Counted from the stretch's first letter, positions 26,828 to 37,004 are shown. The stretch: DNA of 64,000 bases from Mucilaginibacter sp. KACC 22773 (GCF_028736215.1 NZ_CP117883.1:5332001-5396000), one strand, 5' to 3'. The notes: a model not told the origin generated them from the letters alone. A program made the numbers and translations.

Positions 26828-27217
26828 TTAAGGATATTCTAATCCTACAGCATTATAAGCACGTTTTAATGCAGCAAAATCATCGTTGTCTTCGTCTACA
26901 ATAAATTCATGTAAAATTATTCCGTTTGAAACAGGAATAATAAATCCTGACTCATCAGGTATTCCAGCAAAGTCATTCTCAAATTCTATCAAATAATTTT
27001 TTATTTGAAGCTGGTGTACTAACTCAATCAAAGGAACAGAACACGAAAGATAGACCTCGTTTATATCAGTAATAACTTTACATATAGAAAGGAAATTTTG
27101 CATTTCCCAATAGTCCGCATAGAATCTGAAACAATACACGCCTTCCATGATTTCAAAGTTGATATCAGTTGGAGTATCCGCTATTTCTTTGGAAATTATG
27201 TACGTTTTACTTCCCAT
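26828..27217 (-). CDS. Hypothetical protein (129 aa)
   Basis: A 129-residue soluble protein with no signal peptide and no recognised motif. It starts MGSKTYIISKEIADTP and ends with an acidic VDEDNDDFAALKRAYNAVG segment. The mixed alpha/beta look and lack of partner genes allow no guess at function. The open frame and lower GC than its neighbours are noted; codon use was not computed. Confidence 0.65.
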   Translation of the reverse strand: MGSKTYIISKEIADTPTDINFEIMEGVYCFRFYADYWEMQNFLSICKVITDINEVYLSCSVPLIELVHQLQIKNYLIEFENDFAGIPDESGFIIPVSNGIILHEFIVDEDNDDFAALKRAYNAVGLEYP

Positions 27218-27270
27218 ACATTATAAAACATTGTTAATAAAATGAATTTGGCCTGAAAAACTGTCTTAGA

Positions 27271-27882
27271 TTATTTATACTTCCAATGTCTCGATTTGCC
27301 CTCGGCAAGCCATTCGGCAGCAGTTTCCATCCGCTTCTGGCGGGTAGCTTCGCTTTTAGCATCTACAATCCACTCTACATATTCCTTTTTATGCGAATAG
27401 CTAAAACGATCAAAGTTAAAGCTGGCATTGGGGTAGGTTTTTAAAAACTCAGTGAAGTATTCGGGAATAACCAATTCGGTTTTAGGGGCCGATGCTTTTT
27501 TTACAGCTTCAGGTGTTTTTTTGCCACTTTCGTTCAGAGCAATAGCCTGTCTGATAAAATCCTGTAATATCTCTTTAGATGGCAGATCTTCTATTTTGGC
27601 TATCCGGCCAAAGCTGCCGGCAGAGCCATCCCCAATACTTAGCGCGTTATGAGGATCATTCAATAACGTTGCTTTCCAAAAACCGAATGAACAATGCTCT
27701 TTAAAAGCAGCCATCTGGCATACCGGGCCTTTATAATCAAAAAACGGGAAGCCCCATTTTACGGTCTCCATCAATAACGGAGATGTTTCATGAACAATTT
27801 CCCTGATGTATTCCAGGATTGGTTTGGCAAAATCGGCGGCTTTTTCAATAAAAGCATCAACGCGGCTATCGTATTGTTCCAT
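27271..27882 (-). CDS. YdeI/OmdA-family protein with DUF1801 domain
   Basis: 203 residues. The N-terminal half (about 15-115) with ETVKWGFPFFDYKGPVCQMAAFKEHCSFGFW matches the DUF1801 fold, and the C-terminal third with ASFNFDRFSYSHKKEYVEWI and ATRQKRMETAAEWLAEGK matches the OmpD-associated (OmdA/YdeI) module. Members are small cytosolic proteins of uncertain role, sometimes linked with stress or detergent resistance. Confidence 0.8.
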   Translation of the reverse strand: MEQYDSRVDAFIEKAADFAKPILEYIREIVHETSPLLMETVKWGFPFFDYKGPVCQMAAFKEHCSFGFWKATLLNDPHNALSIGDGSAGSFGRIAKIEDLPSKEILQDFIRQAIALNESGKKTPEAVKKASAPKTELVIPEYFTEFLKTYPNASFNFDRFSYSHKKEYVEWIVDAKSEATRQKRMETAAEWLAEGKSRHWKYK

Positions 27883-27941
27883 AAAATAAATTTATCAACA
27901 ATAGATTAATTTACAATAGATGATGTGATAAAATTAAAAGC

Positions 27942-28229
27942 CTATCCCAAAAGAGACCCTAACTCGGGGTGATACTGAGAAGTAAGGAATTCTGTAAGAG
28001 TAAATTCGGCGAGTTCGTGTTTGTAAAAAGGATCTTCGGTGATGATTTTTTCCACTTCGGCCTTTGAAGTGGCTAATGCTAAAATAATACCGCCAGTGCG
28101 TGGCACCTTACGGCCCGATGCTACAAAGATGTTTTTCTTGTAGTATTTCTTGAGATATTTTACATGGTCTACCATATGTGTATCCAGTTCTTCAAGCGGC
28201 ACAATGTAGTTGATATCGATTATAAACAT
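27942..28229 (-). CDS. YciI-family protein
   Basis: 95 residues with the YCII-related ferredoxin-like pattern: MFIIDINYIVPLEELD, the DHVKYLKKYY helix, the FVASGRKVPRTGGIILA strand pair and the late EDPFYKHELAEFTLTEF. The His/Asp pair seen in active YCII domains is present (H23-ish and D22-ish). Enzymatic role unknown. It lies 9 bp after the 28239-28724 gene and is probably cotranscribed. Confidence 0.8.
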   Translation of the reverse strand: MFIIDINYIVPLEELDTHMVDHVKYLKKYYKKNIFVASGRKVPRTGGIILALATSKAEVEKIITEDPFYKHELAEFTLTEFLTSQYHPELGSLLG

Positions 28230-28238
28230 AAGGATGTG

Positions 28239-28724
28239 TTATTGAACCACTAAATCCCTGAACAACTGAATATGCCAGCTATTTTTAAACGGCACCTCCC
28301 ATTTGGTTTCCAGTTCGGCAAGGTTTTGCACCATATTGTTATATACGATGGTTTCGGTATTTATTTTGCCTTGTTTTAGCATATCCTCAAAAGCATGGCG
28401 GGGCAGGGATAAAATTTCTGCGTCATCGCGATAGGCCAGGTTAAACCTGTCGAAGAGGTTGATGTTGAAATGCTGCCCGATATTCTGCATAAAATGAACT
28501 GACTTATCGATAGAGCAGCCGCTGGCGCCTGCCTGGCTTTCATCAACAATCAGTATTAAAAAACGGTTGTACCGTACCTCGCCTTTAGCCTTTAGCTGGT
28601 TGTTGTGCGCAGTCCATCCGGTGGTGAATTTATCCAGTTCCTGCTGAATTTGTTGCACCACATCGTCGGTTAATTTTTTATCAGCCTGGTAGATCCAAAC
28701 TCTTGAGTGTTGAGAAAATTCCAT
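28239..28724 (-). CDS. Conserved Bacteroidota protein, often misnamed ABC transporter ATPase
   Basis: 161 residues starting MEFSQHSRVWIYQADKKLTD, a family conserved in Bacteroidota and commonly labelled as an ABC transporter ATPase. I see no Walker A, no ABC signature and no Walker B, so that name has no support here. It is a compact alpha/beta soluble protein with a conserved-looking CSIDKSVHFMQNIG segment. Function unknown. First gene of a pair with the YciI-like gene. Confidence 0.75.
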   Translation of the reverse strand: MEFSQHSRVWIYQADKKLTDDVVQQIQQELDKFTTGWTAHNNQLKAKGEVRYNRFLILIVDESQAGASGCSIDKSVHFMQNIGQHFNINLFDRFNLAYRDDAEILSLPRHAFEDMLKQGKINTETIVYNNMVQNLAELETKWEVPFKNSWHIQLFRDLVVQ

Positions 28725-28769
28725 TTACAAAAATATCAATTTATTAACTTAGGGTAACATTTTGTTGTC

Positions 28770-29252
28770 ATGAAAACATCAATCTCGCTGTTAATAAAAA
28801 AAGCTGCGGTAATTATAGCAATTTTGGCCTCCAGTTGCTTTATTTACGGTTTTAAACCGGGTATGGGCGATCAGGAATGGCTTAATTGGAGCAATAAATG
28901 CCTTACCGAGTCGTTTAACCCGCCGCCGGATATTGCACTGAAAAAGTGGGAATTAACACTTACCAACGATTATTTTTTACGTTTAAGGAAAACTTATCAA
29001 CACGACAGACAAGAGTATTTTTCGTTTAATTTACACCGCCTCAACAATGTAGAATACCTGGGCAGCGATACCACCGGAACTCTTAAACTAAGTACCCTAA
29101 CCGACGATATTATTGTACAAACCTACGAAGACCCGAAGGGCGACCTTGACTCAATGGCTACCACCATTGATCTGCCTGTAAAACACATGAGCCCGGCAAG
29201 GTTGGATAGCTTAAAAACGGCATTGAATTATTTTAAGACTAAGAGTTTATAA
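28770..29252 (+). CDS. Exported hypothetical protein (160 aa)
   Basis: 160 residues with a hydrophobic N-terminal segment (AAVIIAILASSCFIYGF, about 12-28) that may be a signal peptide or lipoprotein signal; a Cys at about residue 23 lies inside it. The rest is soluble with no recognised motif. Divergent from the 28239-28724 gene across 45 bp. Confidence 0.65.
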   Translation: MKTSISLLIKKAAVIIAILASSCFIYGFKPGMGDQEWLNWSNKCLTESFNPPPDIALKKWELTLTNDYFLRLRKTYQHDRQEYFSFNLHRLNNVEYLGSDTTGTLKLSTLTDDIIVQTYEDPKGDLDSMATTIDLPVKHMSPARLDSLKTALNYFKTKSL

Positions 29253-29327
29253 AATTCGGGCTGATCTTAAAACTTATGTTGTTTACGTGTTAACATTTAA
29301 ATAACTGAGCTACCCTTTACAAGCAAC

Positions 29328-29355
29328 TAGCCACCCGGCGAATGCCGAATGGCTA
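29328..29355. terminator. Hairpin between two convergent genes
   Basis: TAGCCA-CC-CGGC pairs with GCCG-AA-TGGCTA around loop GAAT. It lies between the plus-strand gene ending at 29252 and the minus-strand locus ending at 29387 and can stop both. Confidence 0.65.
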
Positions 29356-29386
29356 TTTGGTTACCCCTTATATTTTTTGTCAGCAA

Positions 29387-30595
29387 TTAACGATCATGGG
29401 TATAAAACGCAATTTCCTCCATCGTCATGAAATTGCCGCCGCCCCAGTTGGTTAGTAACTTAAACCGGTAATACCTGAATTTTGGCGTACCATTGGCCAC
29501 GGTAAATTCTTCGCCGGCCAATGCAAAGGCTACATCGGCGGCTGTGTTTTGCCCGGGTGGCAGTCCCGATGGTTTTACCGAGGTGTAGGAGCCTATTTTT
29601 GTCCAGCTGGAAAAGCTACCATCTGCCGATGGGCTGTTGCTACCGTACAGTTCAAAGGTTTTCACGCTCTCCAGGTTATACAGCCTGTCATTTGCCTGCC
29701 AAACTTTAAAACGGCTTATGGATGCTGATGCCCCGCTATCAAATGTAAACCAGCACGGGATGATAGATTGCGTGGCAAAGCCCGGCGGGTTATAATTTTC
29801 GTCCCACAGGTAGCTTTGCAGCCAGCCGTAACCGCCTTCATCTACATCAGTAGGTAAAGTAACCAGGGCGAATTTTGATTTATCAAGCTGCCTTTCAAAC
29901 TTTGGCAAGGTAACTGTTGATGCCGGGGGCGAAAACGTTTCAAACGCGGTAGGTTCGGGCTTGTATAATGATTTGTAGGTAAGCTGCGTGCTTTCTTTAT
30001 AATCGGGCAGTTCGGTACTGGTTTCCGTTGGGGGTATCACTATTTTGCGGGCCGCGCCGTTTTGCCCGGTATAATTAATTTCCACCCCTAACTCTCCGCC
30101 GGCAGGTTCGCCCCAGCTCAGTTCTATCTTATTGCCATCGGCACTTTCAGTTAACGATTTTAACGTTCTGTTGGTTAATGATGTAAGGTAGCTTGGGCCA
30201 TAAACTATACCCGATCCGTTAATGACCACCGATTTATGATTCTGGCTATCAAACGTGTATACCGTAAAATTATAGTTGCCCTCGGTAAGGTTAGGGACAA
30301 TCACTTTAACGGTATCCTTGCCACCCGAATGCGTTACGGGCACATCGGTAGAGTCGACCTGGTTATTCCAGTACACCCTGATTTTAGTAACCAATGGATC
30401 GTTGCCTAAAACTACCGCTAATTGTACGCGGTTGTAACCCGCCTGCACCAGCACAGTATCGGCCCGGCCGGGATAGGTGACCTCTCCGCCTTTTTCAAAT
30501 TTTTTATAAGCATCGCCCGTTGTTTTTGTACAGGAGCTTAACCCGGTAATAAGGCCAAGCACATACAGAAGGGCAAAATATTTTATTGTCTTCAT
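29387..30595 (-). CDS. Surface lipoprotein with DUF4998 and discoidin-like domain
   Basis: 402 residues. Lipoprotein signal with Cys22 (GLSSCTK). The middle (about 40-145) fits the DUF4998 beta domain, and the C-terminal part (about 235-400) reads like an F5/8 type C (discoidin) module with FDSGASASISRFKVWQAND, FELYGSNSP and FRYYRFKLLTNWGGGNF. Such lipoproteins usually sit on the cell surface beside SusCD and bind glycan. Last gene of the minus-strand mannan operon, 18 bp after its neighbour. Confidence 0.8.
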   Translation of the reverse strand: MKTIKYFALLYVLGLITGLSSCTKTTGDAYKKFEKGGEVTYPGRADTVLVQAGYNRVQLAVVLGNDPLVTKIRVYWNNQVDSTDVPVTHSGGKDTVKVIVPNLTEGNYNFTVYTFDSQNHKSVVINGSGIVYGPSYLTSLTNRTLKSLTESADGNKIELSWGEPAGGELGVEINYTGQNGAARKIVIPPTETSTELPDYKESTQLTYKSLYKPEPTAFETFSPPASTVTLPKFERQLDKSKFALVTLPTDVDEGGYGWLQSYLWDENYNPPGFATQSIIPCWFTFDSGASASISRFKVWQANDRLYNLESVKTFELYGSNSPSADGSFSSWTKIGSYTSVKPSGLPPGQNTAADVAFALAGEEFTVANGTPKFRYYRFKLLTNWGGGNFMTMEEIAFYTHDR

Positions 30596-30613
30596 AAATT
30601 CTTTTTTTGATCA

Positions 30614-31786
30614 TTAATTAGTTGCGTCTCCATACATCATCAGCTCATAAAAATTGACGTACGACCCGTTTGACCAATTTTTCAATGTCCTGAACCTGAT
30701 GTAACGTACTTTGGGTGTATTGAGCGGGAAGGTTACGGTTTCGCCCGCAAGCGCCGCATCAATATCGGCCTGTGAAAGCTGCCCTTCGGGCAAGCCTGAC
30801 GGTTTAATTTGTGTATGCGAAACCAGCAAGGTCCAACTACTGTCATAGCTACCATCGGGGTTAGGGTTGTTTGATCCCCATATTTCTACCACCCGCGGGT
30901 TGTGTAGCGTATAAAAGAAACTTGGGCGCATAAACCACACCAGGCGGCTTAGTTTGGCGGTTACCCCCATATCAAAAGTAAATTGCTGCGGCATACGCGA
31001 TGCATCGCCCGTATGGTAAAAACCATCATTTACGTTTCCATCAAAAAGGCCTGCTATATTGCCACCGTAGCCAAGCGGCGCATCCGTAGGTAAAACTAAG
31101 CCCTTCATTTTTGTACGATCCAGCAATTGCTCAAACAATGGGGTTACCGTTACCATTAAGGTATCTGAAAGATTGCCCCACCTGTCGCGCACAAAAACGC
31201 CAAATTTGGTAGGCGTTGCCGGGAGGCCACGCGTTGAAAAATCGCCTTGTTTAAGGCTGGTATAATCGGTATTGATAGGCACAAATTGTTTAAGCGAATC
31301 GTTAGCAAGTACAACAATAGCCAGGCTCTCTTCGGTAGCATTTACAAACTTTACGTTGATGCCGCCAAAATCGGGCGATACCACCAGGCTATCGCGCACA
31401 AGCCTTACCGAGGGCGTTAAGGGGTGTACCGTTACCATGGTTGGCGCCGATGCATTCTCGCTTTTATCAACCGCATACAGAGTAACCTGGTAGGCATCGG
31501 TATCGCCAAAGCCAACTACCGTTAAATTACTGTTATAACGGCTCACCTTGGTTTCGCGCACCGCGCCTTGTTTAGTGGTGTATACGGCCCTGATGTATAA
31601 CAAATCAGCATCGTTAGGCAAGCCATAACTTATTTTTGCCGAGCCGTGCAGGTTCTCGACGCTTACATTAGTTACCGGCCCCGGCGCAATCCCATCTTTG
31701 GTAACGGGCTCAAGTTTATCCTGCTTACAGGAGTTAATGGCCAGTACAGCCAAACTCATCAGGCACATTAATAATATCTTTTTCAT
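30614..31786 (-). CDS. Surface lipoprotein with DUF4959/DUF5126/DUF5000 domains
   Basis: 390 residues with lipoprotein Cys20 (VLAINSCKQ). A fibronectin-like first domain (about 35-120, PGPVTNVSVENLHGSAKISY), a second beta domain (about 125-215) and a C-terminal discoidin-like domain (about 230-385, with FTFDMGVTAKLSRLVWFM and VEIWGSNNPN) match the three-domain lipoproteins often found beside SusCD. Likely glycan-binding at the surface. Second last in the mannan operon. Confidence 0.82.
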   Translation of the reverse strand: MKKILLMCLMSLAVLAINSCKQDKLEPVTKDGIAPGPVTNVSVENLHGSAKISYGLPNDADLLYIRAVYTTKQGAVRETKVSRYNSNLTVVGFGDTDAYQVTLYAVDKSENASAPTMVTVHPLTPSVRLVRDSLVVSPDFGGINVKFVNATEESLAIVVLANDSLKQFVPINTDYTSLKQGDFSTRGLPATPTKFGVFVRDRWGNLSDTLMVTVTPLFEQLLDRTKMKGLVLPTDAPLGYGGNIAGLFDGNVNDGFYHTGDASRMPQQFTFDMGVTAKLSRLVWFMRPSFFYTLHNPRVVEIWGSNNPNPDGSYDSSWTLLVSHTQIKPSGLPEGQLSQADIDAALAGETVTFPLNTPKVRYIRFRTLKNWSNGSYVNFYELMMYGDATN

Positions 31787-31841
31787 TATCTTATATTTTT
31801 TGATGGATATAATCTTTTTACCGACATCGTTTGCATTTTAA

Positions 31842-33785
31842 TTACCATCCCGAGTTTTGAACCAGGTTTGGGTTCACCTGTAAATTGTACTCTTTAATTG
31901 GCCAGAAATAATCGCGCGGTGCCACAAACCGAGGGCTGTACAGCAACACCCTGCGGTTATAATCTTCATAGCTGCTTTGTAAAATATCCCAGCCGTAAAT
32001 TGGCGCGCTTAACACCTGCGGTGCGGTTTTCCAGCGGCGAAGGTCCCAAAACCGGCTGCCTTCAAACGCCATCTCGATACCGCGCTCCTGGCGGATGATG
32101 TCGCGCAGGCCGCTAACGCTGGTGTACTTGGCCGGATTGGTTGAAAAATTGGTCCATGAGCTCTCTACCGATTTTAAACCTGCCCTTGCCCTTACCTGGT
32201 TTAAATAAGGCAACGCAGCTGCAGAATTACCCGATTCATTCAACGCTTCGGCGTATAACAGGTACAAATCGCTCAGGCGCATTACCGGCCATGGGTACGA
32301 TTCGAGCGTTACGTTGGTTGATGAGAATACCAGGTTCCAGTTCACAATTTTTTTGGTGTAGTAACCGGTAATGGAGTACAAGCGGCTTTGCTTTTTACCC
32401 GAGTATTGCTCAAGCTTACTCTGCACGTTATAGGTGCCATTTTTCATAAACCAGGTTGAGCCATCAAAAGCCATATCGGCATAAAAGCGGCGCTCCCTGT
32501 CAAAATGCAGGCCCACAGTTTGATAGCCGTTTTGCATACCGGCATCGGCGCTTGTAGTAGTGCGCAGTTTAAAGCGGTTGGCATAATCCCAGGTTTTATC
32601 TTCTTCAATAGGTACGCCGTTTTTGGTGTAAAACAACTCGGCCATTTTTAGCGGCGGCGCCAGTTTGCCTTTTAAATCGAGGTTGATGTTGTTGGGATCA
32701 AGCTGCGGAATGGCATACTCCTGTAACCAGAAGGTTGGATTGCCGCTTGATGTTAAGCCCCAGATCAGTTCGCTGTTCCACTTTTCGCAAACCGAATTGC
32801 GGATGTTCATTTCAACCTTGGTTACATCATCAACAGCGGTAATACCCGGTGTAAAATAATACAGCTTTAACCCCGCCGCCGCGGCAGCATCAATGGCAAC
32901 TTTACAAGCGGCAGCGGCCCTTGCCCATTTGGTGGCATCATACTGAGGGTTAAAAAGCAGTTTGCCATTATTGGCCTTTAAGCCCGCAAAATCGTTATTG
33001 CCGTTAAACAATGGGCTGGCCCCGGTAACCAACACGCGCGCTTTAATGGCAAGCGCCGCCACCTTGGTAACCCGCCCAAGCTCGGTTGATGCACTGGTAA
33101 TTACGCTTGGCAAGCCGGTGTTATCATCGCCTGCGGCAGCATCATCAAGTAGCCGGGCAATGTAATTCACTACCGAATCGGCCGGCTGGCGGTATACTTT
33201 AACCTCCTCTGGCGGAGCGGTTATGGAAATATTTTTATCCATAATGGGTATTGGCCCATACATCCTGAACAGGTACCAGTGAAAATATGCTTTTAAAAAT
33301 TTGGCCTCGGCTACCCAGCGTGCTTTAACGTAGGGCTGCAAATCGGTTACCTTATCCAAATTATCTAAAAAGGTATTACATGCCCTTATGCCCTGCCATA
33401 ACGATTTGCCATCATAGCCATCCCAATAGTTCATGTAAGGGTCGGCCCGGTTTTGGTTACCGCGGGCAATGTTATAGGGGTCAAGGTAAAAGAAATCTTC
33501 CGTCATGGGCCAATAGGTCCAGGCCTCGTCGCCGCCGCTGAAAGCGGGGTTTTTATCGGGATGCCCTTCCTGCGGCAGGTACGAGTACAGGGTAAACAAA
33601 TATTTTTCGGCCTCGTTGCGGTTGGCAAAGGCATTATCAATGGTTGCCACGTTATCGGGCACCACATCAAGGTAACTTTTTTTACAGGACGGCATGCCTG
33701 CCACTATCAGCAGCAACAAGGCAAGGCCCATAGATTTTCGACCTAAAAGGCCTGAATATCGGGTGTATATAGTTAACAATTTCAT
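31842..33785 (-). CDS. SusD/RagB-family lipoprotein of the mannan locus
   Basis: 647 residues. Lipoprotein Cys at residue 34 (AGMPSCKKSY); a second Met at residue 19 (position 33731) would give a more usual signal length, so the start is uncertain. The SusD fold is evident (KAYFHWYLFRMYGPIPIM, then RQERGIEMAFEGSRFWDLRRW). It sits 22 bp after its SusC partner and precedes two surface lipoproteins. Expected to bind mannan-derived oligosaccharides, judging by the GH92 enzymes in the locus. Confidence 0.93.
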   Translation of the reverse strand: MKLLTIYTRYSGLLGRKSMGLALLLLIVAGMPSCKKSYLDVVPDNVATIDNAFANRNEAEKYLFTLYSYLPQEGHPDKNPAFSGGDEAWTYWPMTEDFFYLDPYNIARGNQNRADPYMNYWDGYDGKSLWQGIRACNTFLDNLDKVTDLQPYVKARWVAEAKFLKAYFHWYLFRMYGPIPIMDKNISITAPPEEVKVYRQPADSVVNYIARLLDDAAAGDDNTGLPSVITSASTELGRVTKVAALAIKARVLVTGASPLFNGNNDFAGLKANNGKLLFNPQYDATKWARAAAACKVAIDAAAAAGLKLYYFTPGITAVDDVTKVEMNIRNSVCEKWNSELIWGLTSSGNPTFWLQEYAIPQLDPNNINLDLKGKLAPPLKMAELFYTKNGVPIEEDKTWDYANRFKLRTTTSADAGMQNGYQTVGLHFDRERRFYADMAFDGSTWFMKNGTYNVQSKLEQYSGKKQSRLYSITGYYTKKIVNWNLVFSSTNVTLESYPWPVMRLSDLYLLYAEALNESGNSAAALPYLNQVRARAGLKSVESSWTNFSTNPAKYTSVSGLRDIIRQERGIEMAFEGSRFWDLRRWKTAPQVLSAPIYGWDILQSSYEDYNRRVLLYSPRFVAPRDYFWPIKEYNLQVNPNLVQNSGW

Positions 33786-33807
33786 CTCGATTAAATTTTA
33801 GCAGGAT

Positions 33808-36800
33808 TTACAGTTGAACATTTATCCCCACGTTAAACACTTTTTGAACCGGGTAACCCAGCCCGTTACTCCCTTGCTCAGGATCCCAAAGCTTAAAGCC
33901 GCTGATGAGGAACAGGTTGGTGCCGTTGGCATAAATCCTTAAGCCCGATATATGGAACCTTTTTAAGGTTTTATCTTTAATACTATACCCCAATTCGGCG
34001 GTTTTCATGCGCAGGAAGGCCCCGTTACGCATCCACCAGTTGGATGGCTGGTTGTTGTTGGTATTTTGTGTTAAACCAAGCCTTGGCCAAAAAGCATATA
34101 AGTTCCGGTTATCTTCAGACCAGTGATCATTGGCAACAACGTTAAGCAAACCATGCTGGTAAGCACCATTGGCCACAAAGGGCGAAATTGCCGTAGGATC
34201 GATAAAAAATGACGACCGGGCCGATCCCTGGAAAAATGTACTGATATCAAAGTTTTTATAGCCGAATGAGAAGCCGAAGCCGTAAATAATTTCGGGCGTG
34301 GTTGGGTAACCAAGGCCGTTAATCATATCAAGCGCAGTTATTTGGCCATCGCCGTTTAAATCGCGGTATTTGATATCGCCTCCCCTAACCTCGCCAAAAT
34401 TTTGCTTTGGCGAGTTTTTTACGTCTTCGTCATCAACAAACAAACGCTCGGCAACAAGGCCGTACACCTCGCCCAGTGATTGCCCCACGCGCGACAGGTA
34501 TTGTTCATTTGCCGGGTATGCAGGCTCTTCGTTTACCAGTAGCTTACTGGCGGCATAGGTAAATGTGCCCCGCATTTGCAGCCAGCTGCTGCCAAAGTTT
34601 TTGTTATAATCCATAGCAAAATCAACACCTTTGCCTTCGGCTACGCCCACATTGGCACTCACCGGGGCGGTAAGGCCCATGGTTGTAGGTATGTATGCCC
34701 GCTGCATTAAAATATTGCTGCGGCGCTCATGATAGGCATCTATGGTTATGTTAAGGGCATCAAACAAGCCCAAATCCATCCCGATATTGGTTTTCTTTGA
34801 TTTTTCCCAGGTGATACCGTCATTGGCATACCTGGAGATAGAAACGCCTGGGCGGTTGTAGGCATAATTTTCGCCAAAGTACGATCCAAAAGTACCATCG
34901 TTAAGGTTTACGTTGGATAGGTAGAAAAACCTGTCGTTGGCGTTACCAATCTGGTCGTTACCAACCAAACCGTAAGTGGCACGGAATTTTAACTTGGTGA
35001 TGGTGTGCGATAGCGGCTCAAAAAACTTTTCATTATTAACATTCCAGGCAACGCCTACCGACGGGAAAAAGCCAAAACGATTGTTGCGGGCAAAACGCTC
35101 CGATCCGTTGTAGCCAAAGTTGGTTTCAAACAGGTAACGGTTATCATACCCATAGGTTAGCCTGCCGCTGACGCCCTGGTTGCGAAAAGGAAGCGACGAT
35201 TGTAAATCGCCGGCATTACCCGTAACATAATTACGCTGGATACCAATGAGCAGGCCGCTTATATTGTGTACCTTATTAAAAGTGCGGTTATAGTTTAGGG
35301 CAACCTCGGCATAGTTGGTGCTGTTTACTATTTTATTGCCCTGGTTGTAGTTAAGGTATTCGGTAGCCGATTTTTCGTTCAGTAATGATAATGTATACCC
35401 CTTAGGATCGGTAGCCGAGGGGCTGGCCGCGTAATAAAACGGCGTATACTGCCTGCTCAGGTTAAAGTAAGCATAGCGCTGGGTATAAGCCATGGCCCTT
35501 GCCGAAAGGCCTTCGGTGATAAATTTCAGGTCCTGTTTAATTTCCAACTGTACATTAAGGGTTGATGTGCTGTACTGCTGAAATCCCGATACCATATCGG
35601 CAAAAGGGTTATCATAAACATCGCCGTTTGAACCCCTTGGCGCGTTACCAAATAAAGGGTGCTTCACCAAAGGCAGATCAGATGCGGGGAAGGTGGCCGG
35701 GAACAACACGGGGTTAGCATTTAGCGCGCTGCCGAAAACTGCGCCGCCACCGCCTATTGGGCCGTTATAATCATCAAAATCGCCGGATGTGCGTACGATA
35801 GCCTCGGTAGTTGAGGTAAGCTTTACATTAACGTTCGACCGGATCTCGTAGCTTTTAAGGCTTACGTTGTTGTTGAAATTGTTACCGCTTTGCGCCTTTA
35901 GCACGCCATTATCCTTATTGGCCGATGCCGATATATAATATTGCGCCCGGTTAACGCCGCCGCTGATGTTTAAATTAAGCCTTTGGTTATTGGTGTAGTT
36001 TTTAATTAACGAACCAATCCAGTCGTTACTGGGATAAAGCAGCGGATTATCCCCGGCCATGGTATGGTCAATTTTGTTTTGGGTGTATGGCAACGGCGAG
36101 AGCGGGTTGCGGGTAAGGGCAGCTTCGTTTGATAATTTCATGTAGGTGATATTATCGGCCAGTGCAAAATTCTGGGTGTTTGATGAGGTTGAATTTTCAA
36201 ACCGTACATTCATTTTGGTATCGCCCACTTTGCCCGATTTGGTAGTAACCAGTATAACGCCATTGGCACCACGCGCACCATATAATGATGAAGCCGCCGC
36301 ATCCTTCAGGATAGAAAACCCGGCAATATCATCGGGCTGAAGGCGGGCCAGCGTGTTGGTTGTTGATTCCATACCATCAATCAATATCAGCGGATCGATT
36401 TTACCCGAGCCAAACGAGGTTATCCCCCGGATAAAGAATGAAGCGTTATCGGCCCCTGGTTCGCCGCTGCGCTGGTACGATATTAAACCGGCAATACGGC
36501 CGGCAAGCATGGTGGTTAAGTTGCTGGTTGGCCCCTTTAACTCTTTAGGGTTAATGGTAGTGATAGAGCTAACCATACTTTCCTTTTTCTGGGTACCGTA
36601 CGCTACTACCACCACCTCGTTCAGGTCGTTTTTATCGTCAAGCAAAACCACGTTAATAGTGTGCCGCTGGTTTACGGCTACCTCCTGTTTGGCATAGCCC
36701 AAAAACGAAAATACAAGCGTATCGGTGGCGTTGGGCACCTTAATGGTGTAATCGCCGCTAACTGAGGTAATGGTACCGCTTTTGGTATGTTTCACGGCAA

Positions 36801-36954
36801 CACTTACGCCGGGCATTACTAACCCTTTATTGTCGGTTACCTTGCCGCTCACGGTAAATGCCGTTTGCGCCAGGGATACTTTCCCCAGCATCAATAAAAA
36901 CAGTAAGCAACAAAGGTACTTCACCTTCAAATAGGTAAAAATTCTTTCATTCAT
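33808..36954 (-). CDS. SusC/RagA-family TonB-dependent transporter of the mannan locus
   Basis: 1048 residues: signal peptide ending KVSLAQ near residue 30, carboxypeptidase-regulatory-like domain (about 33-110), SusC plug signature DLNEVVVVAYGTQKKESMVS near 112-132, then the barrel with C-terminal GINVQL. First gene of the five-gene minus-strand operon and preceded by one of the four shared GntR-type operator sites. It should import mannose-containing oligosaccharides; the exact glycan is inferred from the neighbouring enzymes. Confidence 0.93.
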   Translation of the reverse strand: MNERIFTYLKVKYLCCLLFLLMLGKVSLAQTAFTVSGKVTDNKGLVMPGVSVAVKHTKSGTITSVSGDYTIKVPNATDTLVFSFLGYAKQEVAVNQRHTINVVLLDDKNDLNEVVVVAYGTQKKESMVSSITTINPKELKGPTSNLTTMLAGRIAGLISYQRSGEPGADNASFFIRGITSFGSGKIDPLILIDGMESTTNTLARLQPDDIAGFSILKDAAASSLYGARGANGVILVTTKSGKVGDTKMNVRFENSTSSNTQNFALADNITYMKLSNEAALTRNPLSPLPYTQNKIDHTMAGDNPLLYPSNDWIGSLIKNYTNNQRLNLNISGGVNRAQYYISASANKDNGVLKAQSGNNFNNNVSLKSYEIRSNVNVKLTSTTEAIVRTSGDFDDYNGPIGGGGAVFGSALNANPVLFPATFPASDLPLVKHPLFGNAPRGSNGDVYDNPFADMVSGFQQYSTSTLNVQLEIKQDLKFITEGLSARAMAYTQRYAYFNLSRQYTPFYYAASPSATDPKGYTLSLLNEKSATEYLNYNQGNKIVNSTNYAEVALNYNRTFNKVHNISGLLIGIQRNYVTGNAGDLQSSLPFRNQGVSGRLTYGYDNRYLFETNFGYNGSERFARNNRFGFFPSVGVAWNVNNEKFFEPLSHTITKLKFRATYGLVGNDQIGNANDRFFYLSNVNLNDGTFGSYFGENYAYNRPGVSISRYANDGITWEKSKKTNIGMDLGLFDALNITIDAYHERRSNILMQRAYIPTTMGLTAPVSANVGVAEGKGVDFAMDYNKNFGSSWLQMRGTFTYAASKLLVNEEPAYPANEQYLSRVGQSLGEVYGLVAERLFVDDEDVKNSPKQNFGEVRGGDIKYRDLNGDGQITALDMINGLGYPTTPEIIYGFGFSFGYKNFDISTFFQGSARSSFFIDPTAISPFVANGAYQHGLLNVVANDHWSEDNRNLYAFWPRLGLTQNTNNNQPSNWWMRNGAFLRMKTAELGYSIKDKTLKRFHISGLRIYANGTNLFLISGFKLWDPEQGSNGLGYPVQKVFNVGINVQL

Positions 36955-36990
36955 AATGGGTTTGAGTAAAGTTAAAATTATAATTTAGTA

Positions 36991-37004
36991 TTTGTATGTA
37001 CATA
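36991..37004. promoter_or_regulatory. Operator site A (upstream of SusC)
   Basis: TTTGT-ATGT-ACATA matches the palindrome TATGT-N4-ACATA with one change. It lies 37 bp upstream of the susC start; on the minus strand a TTTG lies 17 nt before it, so it would cover the -7 region. Sites B, C and D show the same palindrome. Confidence 0.65.

Noticed and set aside
28239..28724. ABC transporter ATPase label for this family
   Set aside because: No Walker A, signature or Walker B motif is present.
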